A stretch of 64,000 bases of DNA from an uncultured Alistipes sp. (GCA_947364365.1 CANASP010000002.1:82070-146069); one strand, 5' to 3'; shown: positions 19,920 to 30,046, counted from the stretch's first letter. Translations and numbers: made by a program. Notes: a model not told the origin generated them from the sequence alone.

Positions 19920-20249
19920 ATGATGAACATCGAACTCTTCGACCGGACCGACTGCGCCGTCACGGCGTGCGACACCGAGGGCACGGTCCTCTACCAGAAC
20001 GAACGCTCCGTTGCCGTCAACGGCGACGTGCGGGGCCGCTCGCTCCTCCCCTGCCACAACGAGCGCTCGCGCGCGACGATCGCCCGGCTGCTCGCCGAGG
20101 GCGGCCGCAACGTCTACACCATCGAGAAACACGGCATCCGCAAGTTGATCTACCAGACGGTCTGGCGCCGCAGCGAGGGCGCAATCGGCGGTCTGGTCGA
20201 GTTTTCGATGGAGCTCCCCGACGCGATGCCCCACTACGTGCGGGGGTGA
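19920..20249 (+). CDS. Small stand-alone PAS-domain protein
   Basis: The 109-residue protein has no membrane segment. The sequence TACDTEGTVLYQNERS, then SLLPCHNERSRATIARLLAEG and YTIEKHGIRKLIYQTVWR, follows the PAS pattern seen in DUF438/PAS redox proteins, where a CHP/CHN segment is followed by a helix. It is a single sensory domain without an output domain, so it would act on a partner. It follows the CLC gene after 139 bases. Either of two adjacent Met codons could be the start. Confidence 0.7.
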   Translation: MMNIELFDRTDCAVTACDTEGTVLYQNERSVAVNGDVRGRSLLPCHNERSRATIARLLAEGGRNVYTIEKHGIRKLIYQTVWRRSEGAIGGLVEFSMELPDAMPHYVRG

Positions 20250-20356
20250 TCCCCTCTCCGGCCCGGGAAAGCAGCCGCCAACTACTTTCGCGTGCCCGAA
20301 TTTTCGGAGGACAGGTTATGCCCTCCGTTTTTTATTCGCAAAATTTGTCGTGTTTG

Positions 20357-20388
20357 TTTGTCGATATGTAAATTATTCTTTACATTTG
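20357..20388 (+). promoter_or_regulatory. Full Bacteroidota promoter (TTTG -33, TACATTTG -7)
   Basis: TTTG at 20357-20360 and TACATTTG at 20381-20388 are separated by 20 bases, the best complete match in the window. It drives the membrane protein/XRE pair. The leader holds a run of seven C (20399-20405) just before the start. Confidence 0.8.
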
Positions 20389-20417
20389 CAGCAGGTCACC
20401 CCCCCTAAAACTTCGCA

Positions 20418-20867
20418 ATGATGAAAAAAGACCTTCTGCTGCCCCACGGTTGCCGAAAGATCGGCTGGGCGATGCTTATCCCCGCGGCCGCACTGGGCTT
20501 CGCGCTGAAATTGGCCGACTTCGACCTCGAATGGCTCGCCGCGGCCTTCGACCGCTGGCTTCCGGGCATGCCGATCATCGAGACCCTCAACAACGTCGCC
20601 CTGATCGGCACGCTCGCCGGACTGCTGCTCGTCGCCTGCTCGCGCGAGCGGGTCGAGGACGAGATGATCGGACGCATGCGGCTCAACGCGCTGCTCGTGG
20701 CGCTCTACGCCAACTCGGCCTACATCGTCGCAGCCGCCCTGACGACCTACGGGTTCAAGTTCTTCAACGTAATGGTCTACAACCTGCTGACCCTGCCCGC
20801 GATCTTCCTCGCGGTCTACCGCTGGCAGCTCTGGCAGGCAAGAAAGGAGGCCGTGGATGAAGAATAG
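20418..20867 (+). CDS. Multi-pass membrane protein paired with an XRE regulator
   Basis: The 149-residue protein has four membrane segments (about 14-32, 53-72, 88-108 and 113-132), with a charged SRERVEDEMIGRMR loop between the second and third. The loop motif DEMIGRMR followed by a membrane helix is typical of small Bacteroidota membrane proteins that always lie next to a short HTH protein. Function is unknown. Its 3' end overlaps the XRE gene by 11 bases, so the two are translationally coupled. An own promoter lies upstream. Confidence 0.8.
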   Translation: MMKKDLLLPHGCRKIGWAMLIPAAALGFALKLADFDLEWLAAAFDRWLPGMPIIETLNNVALIGTLAGLLLVACSRERVEDEMIGRMRLNALLVALYANSAYIVAAALTTYGFKFFNVMVYNLLTLPAIFLAVYRWQLWQARKEAVDEE

Positions 20868-21057
20868 GATCCGCGTCGCGCGCGCCGAGGTGCGCCTCAC
20901 GCAGCAGCAGCTGGCCGACGCCGTGGGCGTCAGCCGCCAGACGATCAACGCCATCGAGGCCGGACGCTTCGTCCCCTCGACCCTGCTGGCGCTCAAGATC
21001 GCCCGGCAGTTCGAAAAACCCGTCGAGGAGCTCTTCCAGCTCGACGAGGAGGATTGA
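20857..21057 (+). CDS. Short XRE-family HTH regulator
   Basis: The 66-residue protein consists of one helix-turn-helix: RLTQQQLADAVGVSRQTINAIE, then LALKIARQFEKPVEELFQLDEED. It belongs to the YozG-like group of small Cro/CI proteins usually encoded next to a membrane protein. It probably represses its own promoter and is modulated by the partner (inference). Confidence 0.9.
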   Translation: MKNRIRVARAEVRLTQQQLADAVGVSRQTINAIEAGRFVPSTLLALKIARQFEKPVEELFQLDEED

Positions 21058-21113
21058 CCCTCCGCACGGGTCGTCGCGCCGAAAAGCGGCACAACCCGCC
21101 CGAAACCCAAACG

Positions 21114-21148
21114 AAAGGGGTGAACCGCTCGATACGGTTCACCCCTTT
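21114..21148 (+). terminator. Hairpin terminator after the XRE gene
   Basis: AAAGGGGTGAACCG and CGGTTCACCCCTTT form a perfect 14-bp stem around a 7-base loop. It lacks a real T-run, so stop efficiency is uncertain. Confidence 0.6.
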
Positions 21149-21547
21149 GGGTTCGCGCCGGCAAGGCCCGGCCTATTATGGTTCGGAAGGAGCCCCTGCA
21201 CCTTTCAATCCGCAACAGGCGAAAACAGCTCATCCCGAGGATTTTACGCGGCGTGTTGTTCCCTTTGCAGGCTGGGGCGGTCGCGCCGAAGGCGCGAGCC
21301 GGCAATGGGATGAAGCCAAAGGCTTCGATTTTCATGTGATTGCTCAAATTTGCAGACGTCCGCCCGGAGTGGCTGCGGGCTGCACGGCCTTAAAGGCCGC
21401 CTCTTGCCTCCTAATTCGAGTCGTAACCTGCGAAGACACGAACGAACCACCGAAGCTGCGGGCTGCGCAGCTCGAAGAGCCGCTGTTTTTCCACCAAAGG
21501 GCCTTCGCCGCCGGCCGCATCCCGAAGAGACCGCTCCCCCCCCGACA

Positions 21548-21578
21548 GCAGATGGCAGCCCGGCGGGCTGCCATCTGC
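21548..21578. repeat. Perfect 14-bp-stem palindrome
   Basis: GCAGATGGCAGCCC and GGGCTGCCATCTGC flank a GGC loop. Neither side has a T-run. It lies 55 bases beyond the kdsD stop. It may be a transcript-end stabiliser or a protein-binding site. Confidence 0.55.
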
Positions 21579-21632
21579 AATCGTATTTACGTTCATCTGT
21601 CCCGGGCCGACCCGGGCCGGCGGACCGCTCCG

Positions 21633-22601
21633 TCAGAGCTTGATGTCGTAGATCTGGATCACCCCCTGCAAGCGGCCGGCGGCGTCGGTGACGAGCAGCG
21701 AGGTGATCTTGTTGCGCGTCATCATCTTCTCGGCCTCGATAAGCTTCTCGTCGGCGGCGATGGTCTTGGGCGAGGGGGTGGCGATGTCGCGGGCCGTGAT
21801 GTTGAAGAACTCGGCGCGGCGGCGCTCCATCGTGCGGCGGATGTCGCCGTCGGTGACGATGCCCTCGATGCGCTCGCCGTCGCAGACGACGATCAGCCCC
21901 AGTCCCCCCTTCGAGATGGCGTGGATCATCTCCGCAGCCGGGCAGTCGGGCGCCACTACCGGTAGGTCGTGGTCGCGCATGACGTTGCCCACGGTCATCA
22001 GCAGGCGCCGGCCCAGACTGCCGCCGGGGTGCAGGCGCGCGAAATCGACGCTCGTGAAGCCGCGCAGGTGCATAAGCGACACGGCCAGCGCATCGCCCAT
22101 GGCGATCTGCGCCGTCGTCGAGCTCGTGGGGGCCAGGTGGAGGATGCAGGCCTCCTCCTTGACCCCGACGTCGAGGTGCACGTCGGAGTTGCGCGCCAAT
22201 GCCGAGTCGGGATTGCCCGTCATCGAGACCAACCGGTTGCCGTTGGAGTGGATGAAGGGGACGATCTTGAGGATCTCGTCGGTCTCACCCGAGTAGGAGA
22301 GCGCCAGCACGACATCCTCCGGAGAGATCATGCCCAGGTCGCCGTGGAAGGCCTCGCCGGGGTGGAGGAAGAAGCTCGGCGTGCCGGTCGAGGCGAGCGT
22401 CGCGGCGATCTTGCGCCCCACGAGGCCCGACTTGCCCATCCCCGTGACGATGCACTTGCCGCGGGCCGCGAGGATCAGCTCCACGGCCCGCGCGAAGTCG
22501 TCGCCCAGGGTCGCCTCCATGTCGCGGAGGGCCAGCATCTCGGTACGGATGGCCCGGCGGGCCACCTCCACGATCTGCCGTTTGTCGTTGTCGTTCATCA
22601 T
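21633..22601 (-). CDS. kdsD: Arabinose-5-phosphate isomerase (SIS plus CBS domains)
   Basis: The 322-residue KpsF/GutQ/KdsD-type enzyme turns ribulose-5-phosphate into arabinose-5-phosphate, the first step to KDO. The SIS domain (about 35-175) shows VTGMGKSGLVGRKIAATLASTGTP, HGDLGMI and LALSYSGETDE; FARLHPGGSLGRRLL follows. Two CBS domains fill the C terminus (EGIVTDGDIRR; KITSLLVTDAAGRLQGVIQIYD). Its first base overlaps the kdsA stop (TAATG). With kdsB and kdsA it forms the full set that makes CMP-KDO from ribulose-5-phosphate, apart from the phosphatase. Confidence 0.93.
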   Translation of the reverse strand: MMNDNDKRQIVEVARRAIRTEMLALRDMEATLGDDFARAVELILAARGKCIVTGMGKSGLVGRKIAATLASTGTPSFFLHPGEAFHGDLGMISPEDVVLALSYSGETDEILKIVPFIHSNGNRLVSMTGNPDSALARNSDVHLDVGVKEEACILHLAPTSSTTAQIAMGDALAVSLMHLRGFTSVDFARLHPGGSLGRRLLMTVGNVMRDHDLPVVAPDCPAAEMIHAISKGGLGLIVVCDGERIEGIVTDGDIRRTMERRRAEFFNITARDIATPSPKTIAADEKLIEAEKMMTRNKITSLLVTDAAGRLQGVIQIYDIKL

Positions 22602-23347
22602 TATAGCAGGGTTTTGATGAGGTTTTCCAGATCGTCGAGCCGCAGCATGTTGGGCCCGTCGCTCTTCGCCGCATCGGGGTCGGGATGGACCTCGAAGAAG
22701 AAGCCGTTGGCACCGAACGCCTTGGCGGCACGGGCCATCGCCGGCACGAACTCGCGGTTGCCGCCCGTCTTGCCCCCGGCGGCGCCGGGGCGCTGCACCG
22801 AGTGGGTGCAGTCCATCACCACCGTCGGGGCGATCGCGAGCATGTCGGGGATGTTGCGGAAGTCGACCACCAGGTTGTTGTAGCCGTAGATGTTGCCCCG
22901 CTCGGTGAGCCAGATGTCGGCGGCTCCCGCCTCGCGGGCCTTCTCGTAGGGGTAGCGCATATCGGCGCCCGAGAGGAACTGCGCCTTCTTGATGTTGACC
23001 GTCCGGCCCGTCTTCGCGGCGGCGACGAGCAGGTCGGTCTGGCGGCAGAGGAATGCGGGGATCTGCAACACGTCGACCACCTCGGCGGCCGGCGCGGCCT
23101 GCCACGCCTCGTGGATGTCGGTCAACAGGCCGAGGCCCCACTTCGACTTCACGTCGGCGAGCATCTGCAACCCGCGGTCGATGCCCGGCCCGCGGAACGA
23201 GGCGATCGACGTGCGGTTGGCCTTGTCGAACGACGCCTTGAAGAGGATCTCCACACCCAGCGAACGGCGGATGGCCACCAGGCGCTCGGCCACCGTATCG
23301 AGCAGTTCGGCCGATTCGATCACGCACGGCCCGGCAATGAACTTCAT
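22601..23347 (-). CDS. kdsA: KDO-8-phosphate synthase
   Basis: The 248-residue aldolase condenses arabinose-5-phosphate and phosphoenolpyruvate. Motifs are IAGPCVIES (Cys8, the metal ligand of metal-dependent enzymes), FKASFDKANRTS, GLLTDIHE, VVMDCTHSVQRPG and FFFEVHPDP with KSDGPNML. The N terminus is trimmed compared with E. coli KdsA. It lies 23 bases after kdsB, the gap being AT-rich, and overlaps kdsD by one base. Confidence 0.95.
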   Translation of the reverse strand: MKFIAGPCVIESAELLDTVAERLVAIRRSLGVEILFKASFDKANRTSIASFRGPGIDRGLQMLADVKSKWGLGLLTDIHEAWQAAPAAEVVDVLQIPAFLCRQTDLLVAAAKTGRTVNIKKAQFLSGADMRYPYEKAREAGAADIWLTERGNIYGYNNLVVDFRNIPDMLAIAPTVVMDCTHSVQRPGAAGGKTGGNREFVPAMARAAKAFGANGFFFEVHPDPDAAKSDGPNMLRLDDLENLIKTLL

Positions 23348-23371
23348 AATTAAGAGTTAAGAATTACAAAT
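23346..23371 (-). repeat. AT-rich spacer upstream of kdsA
   Basis: The kdsB-kdsA gap is almost pure A/T. Read in the direction of transcription it contains AATTTTTAATTTGTAATTC, close to the AT-rich block upstream of panC (619-653). Confidence 0.4.
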
Positions 23372-24138
23372 TAAAAATTCCGCATCCGGAGGAAGGCTTC
23401 GGCCCGCTCCAGATCCTCGGGGGTGTCGATCCCCACGGTCTCCACGTCGCAGATGCCCACGCCGATGCGGTAGCCGTTCTCCAGCCAGCGCAGCTGTTCG
23501 AGCGACTCGGCCACCTCGAGCGACGACGGCGGCAGCGCGGTCACCGCCCGCAGCGCTTCGGCACGGAAGGCGTAGAGGCCGATGTGCTTGTAGAAGGTGT
23601 GGCGCGCGAGCCACTCCTCGCGCGGGATGCCGCGCAGGTAGGGGATCACCGAGCGCGAGAAACAGAGCGCCCGCGACCGGGCGTCGAGCACCACCTTGGG
23701 CGAGTTGGGATTCTCCAGCGCCGCAAGGCCGTCGGCCTCGGTGAAAGGCTTGACGAGCGTGGCGATGTCGGTCGCCGGATCGTCGAAGCAGCGCTTCACC
23801 GCCTCCAGCTGCTCGGGGCGGATGAAGGGCTCGTCGCCCTGGACGTTGACCACCACGTCGTAGTCGCACCCCCCGGCGGCGCACACCTTGTCGTAGGCCT
23901 CGCGGCAGCGGTCGGTGCCGCTGCGGTGGTCGGGCGAGGTCATAACGACCTTACCGCCGAAGGCCTCGACGGCCGCGCGGATGCGCTCGTCGTCGGTGGC
24001 CACGACGGCCTCGTCCAGCACGCCGGCCACCTGCTCGTAGACCCGCCGGATGACGGGCTTGCCCCCCAGCATCGCCAGCGGCTTGCCGGGAAAACGCGTC
24101 GACGCGTAACGCGCCGGAATGATTGCGATGTATTTCAT
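23371..24138 (-). CDS. kdsB: CMP-KDO synthetase (3-deoxy-manno-octulosonate cytidylyltransferase)
   Basis: The 255-residue nucleotidyltransferase activates KDO with CTP for transfer to lipid A. The N-terminal [17 protein letters not shown] loop, the [12 protein letters not shown] segment and [10 protein letters not shown] are typical. [13 protein letters not shown] lies in the second half. It is the first of three KDO genes on the minus strand. No consensus promoter is seen in the 98 bases after lon, so it may be read partly from the lon transcript. Confidence 0.96.
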   Translation of the reverse strand: MKYIAIIPARYASTRFPGKPLAMLGGKPVIRRVYEQVAGVLDEAVVATDDERIRAAVEAFGGKVVMTSPDHRSGTDRCREAYDKVCAAGGCDYDVVVNVQGDEPFIRPEQLEAVKRCFDDPATDIATLVKPFTEADGLAALENPNSPKVVLDARSRALCFSRSVIPYLRGIPREEWLARHTFYKHIGLYAFRAEALRAVTALPPSSLEVAESLEQLRWLENGYRIGVGICDVETVGIDTPEDLERAEAFLRMRNF

Positions 24139-24164
24139 ATGACTGTTCCTATTTCACACCGGAT

Positions 24165-24236
24165 CGGTTTTCGGGCCCGGGCGGGACGAGCGGTCCTCCG
24201 CCCGTGCGGCTCCGGGAAGCCGCCTCCGTCGGGCGC
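24165..24236 (-). repeat. Partial dispersed element or compound hairpin after lon
   Basis: On the minus strand GGCGGCTT-CCCG-GAGCCGC forms a hairpin inside an outer CGCCCG...CGGGCG stem, then GGCGGAGGACCGCTCGTCCCG follows. The last part resembles the middle of the dispersed element (CGGAGGGCCGCTCGTCTCG in copy 3). It may end some lon transcripts, but no T-run is present. Confidence 0.4.
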
Positions 24237-26657
24237 CTACTCCAGCGCCAAGGCCAGCACCTCGTCGTTGGTCCGCACGTAGCGGAACGTCAGCCCCTCG
24301 ACATACTCGGGCTTGATCTCGGCGATATCCTTGCGGTTCTGCTCCGAGAGGATGATCGTGTCGATGCCGGCGCGCTTGGCCGCGAGGATCTTCTCCTTGA
24401 CGCCGCCCACGGGCGTCACGCGGCCGCGCAGCGTCGTCTCGCCCGTCATGGCGATCCGCTCGCGCACCTTGCGCCCGGTGTAGGTCGAGACGATCGAGGT
24501 GACCATGGTGATGCCGGCCGACGGGCCGTCCTTGGGGATCGCCCCCTCGGGCACGTGGATATTGAGGTCGCGCGTCTCGAAGAGCTTGGGATCGATGCCC
24601 AGCTCCTCGTGGTGGGCCATCACCCACTCGTGGGCGATCGTCGCCGACTCCTTCATCACCTCGCCCAGGTTGCCCGTCAGGCTCAGCTTGCCCTTGCCCG
24701 GCGTGAGCACCGACTCGATGTAGAGGATGTCGCCGCCGACCTCGGTCCACGCCAGACCCGTCACCACGCCCGTCAGCCCGCCGACCTCGTACTGGTCGCG
24801 CAGGAACTTGGGCATGCCGAGGATCTTCTCGACCTCGCCCGCCGACATGTCGGCGGCGAAGGGCTCGTCGAAGGCGATCTGCTTGGCACGGGCGCGGGAG
24901 AGCTTGGCCAGCAGCTTGTCGAGCGTGCGCACGCCCGCCTCACGCGTATAGCAGGCGATGATGTGCTCCACCGCCTCGGGCGCGAGACGCATCTCCTCCT
25001 CCTTGATGCCGTGGGCCGCGCGCTGCTTGGGCAGCAGGTGGTCCAGCGCGATGCGGATCTTCTCCTCGGTCAGATAACCCGATATGTCGATCATCTCCAT
25101 GCGGTCGCGCAACGCCGGGGCGATGTTGCCCACGTTGTTGGCCGTGGCGATGAAGAGCACCTGCGACAGGTCGTACTCCATGTCGATGTAGTTGTCGTGG
25201 AAGGTGGTGTTCTGCTCGGGATCGAGCACCTCCAGCAGCGCGCTCGACGGGTCGCCGTGGTTCGACACGGTGAGCTTGTCGACCTCGTCGAGGATGATGA
25301 CCGGGTTGGACGAGCCGCAGCGCTTGATCGTCTGGATGATCCGGCCGGGCATGGCGCCGATGTAGGTGCGGCGGTGTCCGCGGATCTCCGACTCGTCGTG
25401 CAGGCCGCCCAGCGAGATGCGGCCGAACTTGCGGCCGAGGGCCGCCGCCACCGACTTGCCCAGCGACGTCTTGCCCACGCCCGGAGGGCCGTAGAGGCAG
25501 AGGATGGGCGACTTGAGATCGCCCTTGAGCTTCAGCACGGCCAGGTGCTCCAGCAGGCGCTCCTTGACCTCCTCCAGACCGAAGTGGTCGCGGTCGAGCT
25601 GCTCGCGGGCGCACGTCAGGTCGAGGTTGTCCTTCGTCACGTCGCACCACGGCAGTTCGAGCAGCAGCTGCAGATAGGTCATCTGCACCGAGTACTCGGC
25701 CACGGCGGGGTTGAGCCGCTCGACCTTCTGCAACTCCTTGTGGAAGGTCTCGCCCACCTCCTTGGGCCAGTTCTTCCCGGCGGCCGCCTCGCGCATCTTC
25801 TCGATCTCGGCGTCGGTGCCCTCGCCCAGTTCCTCCTGGATCGTGCGCACCTGCTGCTGGAGGTAGTAGTCGCGCTGCTGCTTGTCGATCTCCTGCTTGA
25901 CGCGCTCCTGGATCTGGTTCTTGAGCTCGGCCAGCTGCTGCTCGCGCACGAGGATCTCCAGCAGCTTGCGGGCACGGGCCAAAAGGCCGGGCGCCTCCAG
26001 GAGCGACTGACGGTCCTCGTCCGAGAGTTCGAGGTTGGAGCAGATGAAGTTGATGATCCCGCGCTTCGAGTCGATGTTCTTGATGGCGAAGGCCGCCTCC
26101 TTGGGCATCGAGGGCGAGATGTTGATGATCCCCAGCGCCACGTCGCGGATCGAGTCGACCAGCGCCTCGAACTCGACGCTCGACATGTCGGGCGTCGTGT
26201 CGCGCAGCGCCGTCACGCGGGCCTTGAGGTAGGGCTCCGTGGCCACGTATTCGTTGATCTCGACCTTCTCCAGGCCGTTGAGTATCACGGTCAGATTGCC
26301 GTTGGGCATCTCGAGGATCTTGATGATGCGCGCCGCCGTGCCCACCTTGTACATGTCGTCGGGCCCGGGGTCCTCGACGTCGCTCTCGCGCTGCAACACG
26401 GCACCCAGCATGCCCCCCTCGGCATTGACCGCCCTGACGAGCGAGATGCTCTTGTCGCGGCCCACGGTGATCGGGGTGATGGCTCCGGGGAACAGCACCG
26501 ACGAGCGCAGCGTGAGGATGGGGATGATCTCGGGGACCTCCACCTCCTCCACGGGCTCGTCGCCGCCCGTCACGATGGGAATCACGCGGTGATGCCCGTC
26601 GAGCAGCTCGGGCGCGAAGATCGAATCGTCGGTTTCCTGCTTATCTTTTTTGCTCAT
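24237..26657 (-). CDS. lon: ATP-dependent serine protease Lon
   Basis: The 806-residue soluble AAA protease degrades misfolded and regulatory proteins. An N-terminal substrate domain starts at about residue 45 ([19 protein letters not shown]). A coiled region with [10 protein letters not shown] follows, then Walker [16 protein letters not shown] and [21 protein letters not shown]. The C-terminal protease domain has the catalytic Ser in [11 protein letters not shown] and the Lys in [15 protein letters not shown]. The length is normal. It has its own promoter 24 bases before the start and is divergent from valS. Confidence 0.97.
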   Translation of the reverse strand: MSKKDKQETDDSIFAPELLDGHHRVIPIVTGGDEPVEEVEVPEIIPILTLRSSVLFPGAITPITVGRDKSISLVRAVNAEGGMLGAVLQRESDVEDPGPDDMYKVGTAARIIKILEMPNGNLTVILNGLEKVEINEYVATEPYLKARVTALRDTTPDMSSVEFEALVDSIRDVALGIINISPSMPKEAAFAIKNIDSKRGIINFICSNLELSDEDRQSLLEAPGLLARARKLLEILVREQQLAELKNQIQERVKQEIDKQQRDYYLQQQVRTIQEELGEGTDAEIEKMREAAAGKNWPKEVGETFHKELQKVERLNPAVAEYSVQMTYLQLLLELPWCDVTKDNLDLTCAREQLDRDHFGLEEVKERLLEHLAVLKLKGDLKSPILCLYGPPGVGKTSLGKSVAAALGRKFGRISLGGLHDESEIRGHRRTYIGAMPGRIIQTIKRCGSSNPVIILDEVDKLTVSNHGDPSSALLEVLDPEQNTTFHDNYIDMEYDLSQVLFIATANNVGNIAPALRDRMEMIDISGYLTEEKIRIALDHLLPKQRAAHGIKEEEMRLAPEAVEHIIACYTREAGVRTLDKLLAKLSRARAKQIAFDEPFAADMSAGEVEKILGMPKFLRDQYEVGGLTGVVTGLAWTEVGGDILYIESVLTPGKGKLSLTGNLGEVMKESATIAHEWVMAHHEELGIDPKLFETRDLNIHVPEGAIPKDGPSAGITMVTSIVSTYTGRKVRERIAMTGETTLRGRVTPVGGVKEKILAAKRAGIDTIILSEQNRKDIAEIKPEYVEGLTFRYVRTNDEVLALALE

Positions 26658-26680
26658 GTCTTACATATTATAAATGTTCG

Positions 26681-26688
26681 CAAAGGTA
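26681..26688 (-). promoter_or_regulatory. -7 box TACCTTTG of lon
   Basis: This perfect minus-strand TAnnTTTG lies 24 bases before the lon start and gives a leader of about 17 nt. It is divergent from the valS promoter 44 bases away. Confidence 0.7.
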
Positions 26689-26731
26689 ACGTTTTTTCGC
26701 GTAATTTATTTCATCTTTGACATAATGTTAA

Positions 26732-26739
26732 TAACTTTG
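26732..26739 (+). promoter_or_regulatory. -7 box TAACTTTG of valS
   Basis: This perfect TAnnTTTG lies 36 bases before the valS ATG, in the 117-bp AT-rich gap shared with lon. Confidence 0.7.
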
Positions 26740-26774
26740 CCGTTCTGAAAACGCTGAACAATAAAACATACACC

Positions 26775-29402
26775 ATGCAGATCGCAGACAAATATTCGCC
26801 CCGCGAGATCGAGGCCAAATGGTACGACTACTGGATCGAGCGCCGGCTCTTCCACTCCGAACCCGACGCCCGCCAACCCTATACGATCGTCATCCCGCCC
26901 CCCAACGTCACGGGCATGCTCCACATGGGCCACATGCTCAACAACACGTTGCAGGACGTGCTGGTGCGCCGCGCCCGCATGTCGGGCCGCAACGCCTGCT
27001 GGGTCCCGGGCATGGACCACGCGTCGATCGCCACCGAGGCCAAGGTCGTGGCGATGCTGCGCGAGCGCGGCATCGAGAAGTCGCAGCTTTCGCGCGAGGA
27101 GTTCCTGCGCTACGCCTGGGAGTGGAAGGAGCAGTACGGCGGCGTGATCCTCCGCCAGCTGCGCAAGCTCGGCGCCTCGTGCGACTGGGACCGCACCTGC
27201 TTCACGATGGACGAGGCCCGCACCGAGAGCGTCCTGCGCGTCTTCTGCGACCTCTACGACAAGGGCAAGATCTACCGCGGCGTGCGCATGGTCAACTGGG
27301 ACCCCGCGGCACAGACCGCACTGTCGGACGAGGAGGTGATCTTCAAGGAGTCGCACGGCAAGCTCTACTACCTGCGCTACCGCCTCGAAGGCACCGACCG
27401 CAACATCATCGTCGCCACGACGCGTCCCGAGACGATCTTGGGCGACACGGCGCTCTGCGTCAACCCCGAGGATCCGCGCTACGCCGACCTGCCGGCCGAC
27501 GCCCGCGTCATCGTCCCGCTCGTGGGCCGCTCGATCCCCGTGATCCGCGACACCTATGTCGACATCGAGTTCGGCACGGGCGCACTGAAGGTCACCCCGG
27601 CCCACGACGTCAACGACTACATGCTGGGCGAGAAATACGGGCTGGAGACCATCGACATCTTCAACGACGACGGCACGATCAACGACAAGGTGGGCCTCTA
27701 CGTCGGCGAGGACCGCTTCGACGTGCGCCACCGCATCGAGGGCGACCTGGCTGCCGCCGGCCTTTTGGAGAAGACCGAGGAGTACACCAACAACGTGGGC
27801 TACTCGGAGCGCACGGGCGTGGCGATCGAGCCCAAGCTCTCGATGCAGTGGTTCCTCTCGATGGGCGAGCTGGCCGAGCCCGCGACGAAGGCCGTCATGG
27901 AGGACGCGATCCGCTTCGTGCCCGAGAAATACAAGAACACCTACCGCCACTGGATGGAGAACATCAAGGACTGGTGCATCTCGCGCCAGCTGTGGTGGGG
28001 CCAGCGCATCCCGGCCTGGTACCTGCCCAAGGGGGGCTTCGTCGTGGCGCCGACGGCCGAGGAGGCGCTGGAGAAGGCCCGCGCCAAGGCGGGCGACGCG
28101 TCGCTGGAGCTCGCGGACCTGCGTCAGGACGACGACGTGCTCGACACGTGGTTCTCGTCGTGGCTGTGGCCCATCTCGGTCTTCGACGGCATCCGCCGCC
28201 CCGACAACGACGAGGTGAAGTACTACTACCCCACCGACGATCTGGTGACGGGTCCCGACATCATCTTCTTCTGGGTGGCCCGCATGATCATGGCCGGATA
28301 CGAGTACCGCGGCAGCGAGCCCTTCCGCAACGTCTACTTCACGGGCATCGTCCGCGACAAGATCGGCCGCAAGATGTCGAAGCAGCTGGGCAACTCGCCC
28401 GACCCGCTCGACCTGATCGACAAGTACGGCGCCGACGGCGTACGCATGGCGATGCTCATCTCCTCGTCGGCCGGCAACGACGTGATGTTCGACGAGGCGC
28501 TCTGCGAGCAGGGCCGCAACTTCGGCAACAAGATCTGGAACGCCTACCGCCTCGTCGGCGGCTGGTCGGTCGACGCCGCGGCCGCACAGAGCGAGAACGA
28601 CCGGCTGGCCGTCGAGTGGTTCAGCCAGGCGCTGGGCCGCTCGCTGCGCGAGATCGCCGACGACTTCCGCAGCTACCGCATCTCCGAAGCCTTCAAGGAG
28701 GCCTACCGCCTCTTCTGGGACGACTTCAGCGGCCTCTATCTGGAGATGGTCAAGCCCGCCTACGGCTGCCCGACCGACGCGGCGACGATGGAGGCGACGC
28801 GCGGCTTCTTCGACACGCTGATGCGCCTCGTCCACCCTTTCATGCCCTTCGTCACGGAGGAGATCTGGCAGGACCTCGCCCCCCGCGCCGAGGGCGACTC
28901 GATCTGCACGGCGCAGATGCCCTCTCCCTGCGAGGAGCGCCCCGAGGTACTCGCCCGCTTCGAGCTGGCCAAGGAGGTCATCTCGTCGGTGCGCAGCATC
29001 CGCAACCAGAAGCAGCTGCCGCAGAAGGAGGCGCTGACGCTCCGGGTGGTCGTCGACGAGAACTACCCCGCGGAGTACGCCCCCGTGATGATGAAGATGG
29101 CCAACCTCACGGCGATCGAGCCCACGACCGAGAAGGACCCCGCGGCCGCCGCATTCCTCGTCAAGACCACGCAGTATTTCGTCCCGATGGCCGGGCGGAT
29201 CGACGTCGAGGCCGAGCGCAAGAAGCTCTCCGACGACCTGAAATACTACGAAGGGTTCCTCGCCTCGGTGATGAAGAAGCTGTCGAACGAGCGCTTCGTC
29301 GCGTCGGCACCCGAGAAGGTCGTGGCCAACGAGCGCGCCAAGCAGACCGACGCCGAGGCCAAGATCGCGGCGCTCAAGGAACAGCTGGCGGCACTCGAAT
29401 AG
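26775..29402 (+). CDS. valS: Valine--tRNA ligase
   Basis: The 875-residue class I synthetase has the HIGH-type motif in [15 protein letters not shown] (about residues 39-53) and the KMSK motif in [18 protein letters not shown]. The editing domain carries [15 protein letters not shown]-terminal coiled coil (about 810-875) is typical of ValRS and binds tRNA. The gene is followed after one base by rnhA. Confidence 0.97.
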   Translation: MQIADKYSPREIEAKWYDYWIERRLFHSEPDARQPYTIVIPPPNVTGMLHMGHMLNNTLQDVLVRRARMSGRNACWVPGMDHASIATEAKVVAMLRERGIEKSQLSREEFLRYAWEWKEQYGGVILRQLRKLGASCDWDRTCFTMDEARTESVLRVFCDLYDKGKIYRGVRMVNWDPAAQTALSDEEVIFKESHGKLYYLRYRLEGTDRNIIVATTRPETILGDTALCVNPEDPRYADLPADARVIVPLVGRSIPVIRDTYVDIEFGTGALKVTPAHDVNDYMLGEKYGLETIDIFNDDGTINDKVGLYVGEDRFDVRHRIEGDLAAAGLLEKTEEYTNNVGYSERTGVAIEPKLSMQWFLSMGELAEPATKAVMEDAIRFVPEKYKNTYRHWMENIKDWCISRQLWWGQRIPAWYLPKGGFVVAPTAEEALEKARAKAGDASLELADLRQDDDVLDTWFSSWLWPISVFDGIRRPDNDEVKYYYPTDDLVTGPDIIFFWVARMIMAGYEYRGSEPFRNVYFTGIVRDKIGRKMSKQLGNSPDPLDLIDKYGADGVRMAMLISSSAGNDVMFDEALCEQGRNFGNKIWNAYRLVGGWSVDAAAAQSENDRLAVEWFSQALGRSLREIADDFRSYRISEAFKEAYRLFWDDFSGLYLEMVKPAYGCPTDAATMEATRGFFDTLMRLVHPFMPFVTEEIWQDLAPRAEGDSICTAQMPSPCEERPEVLARFELAKEVISSVRSIRNQKQLPQKEALTLRVVVDENYPAEYAPVMMKMANLTAIEPTTEKDPAAAAFLVKTTQYFVPMAGRIDVEAERKKLSDDLKYYEGFLASVMKKLSNERFVASAPEKVVANERAKQTDAEAKIAALKEQLAALE

Positions 29403-29403
29403 G

Positions 29404-29862
29404 ATGCCCGCCGTCACCATCTACACCGACGGCTCGGCCCTCGGAAACCCGGGGCCGGGCGGCTACGGCGTGGTGCTCCTCTCGGGGCCCCACCGCAAGG
29501 AGCTCTCGGCGGGCTTTCGCCTGACGACCAACAACCGCATGGAGCTCATGGCCGTCTGCGCGGCGCTCGAGGCGCTCCGGGTCGAGGGCTGCGACGTGAC
29601 GATCTATTCCGACTCGAAATACGTCGTCGACGCCGTCACCAAGGGCTGGGTCTTCGGCTGGGTCAAGAAGGGCTTCGCCGGCAAGAAGAACCCCGACCTG
29701 TGGATGCGCTTCCTGGGGCTCTACCGCCGCCACCGCGTGCGCTTCGTGTGGGTCAAGGGCCACGCCGAGACCGTCGAGAACAACCGCTGCGACTGTTTGG
29801 CCGTGGCGGCAGCCGGCGACCGCACGCGCCATGCCGAGGACACGGGCTACCGGCCCGAATAA
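29404..29862 (+). CDS. rnhA: Ribonuclease HI
   Basis: The 152-residue enzyme cuts RNA in RNA-DNA hybrids (R-loops, Okazaki primers). The four acidic active-site residues are Asp9 in IYTDGSALGNPGPGG, Glu47 in NNRMELMAV, Asp70 in YSDSKYVVDAV and Asp130 in NNRCDCLA. His120 in VKGHAETVEN is the mobile loop histidine. The basic-protrusion region WVFGWVKKGFAGKKN is present. It is coupled to valS (one-base gap) and ends before a tandem repeat and a strong terminator. Confidence 0.95.
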   Translation: MPAVTIYTDGSALGNPGPGGYGVVLLSGPHRKELSAGFRLTTNNRMELMAVCAALEALRVEGCDVTIYSDSKYVVDAVTKGWVFGWVKKGFAGKKNPDLWMRFLGLYRRHRVRFVWVKGHAETVENNRCDCLAVAAAGDRTRHAEDTGYRPE

Positions 29863-29885
29863 CCGAGGGAAGGGGCCGCGACAAA

Positions 29886-29949
29886 CAGCCGGACCGAGCA
29901 GCCGGACCGAGCAGCCGACCGAACAACCGGACCGAGCAGCCGGACCGGA
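29886..29949 (+). repeat. 13-bp tandem repeat downstream of rnhA
   Basis: There are five units of CAGCCGGACCGAG, the third being 12 bases and the others carrying single changes. It lies between the rnhA stop and the terminator. It is a candidate minisatellite that may vary between strains. Confidence 0.7.
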
Positions 29950-30008
29950 TTGCCGGCCGCCGCACCGAACCGAAAGGGAGGAAAAGCCCTGCCCTACCGA
30001 CACGAACG

Positions 30009-30046
30009 AGAGAGGTCCGACCCTGCGGGGTCGGACCTCTCTTTTT
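30009..30046 (+). terminator. Intrinsic terminator of valS-rnhA
   Basis: AGAGAGGTCCGACCC and GGGTCGGACCTCTCT form a perfect 15-bp stem around TGCG, followed by TTTT. Confidence 0.9.

Larger units (their letters stand above)
21058..21632. other. 575-bp hairpin-rich intergenic region, degenerate repeat element
   Basis: No gene is supported. It starts with the XRE terminator. Perfect hairpins follow: TCGCGCC-GAA-GGCGCGA (about 21280-21297), GAAGCC-AAA-GGCTTC (about 21312-21326), GGCCTT-A-AAGGCC (about 21387-21399) and a 14-bp stem at 21548-21578. Segments near 21360-21400 (minus) and 21450-21530 (plus) resemble decayed copies of the dispersed element (GCAGCCCGCAGCCAC and CCGCCGGCCGC). A run of eight C lies at 21536-21543. 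Confidence 0.6.

Noticed and set aside
20399-20405. C7 run in the leader of the membrane protein/XRE pair as a phase-variation site
   Set aside because: It is short, lies outside coding sequence and downstream of the promoter; slippage would hardly change expression. Noted but weak.
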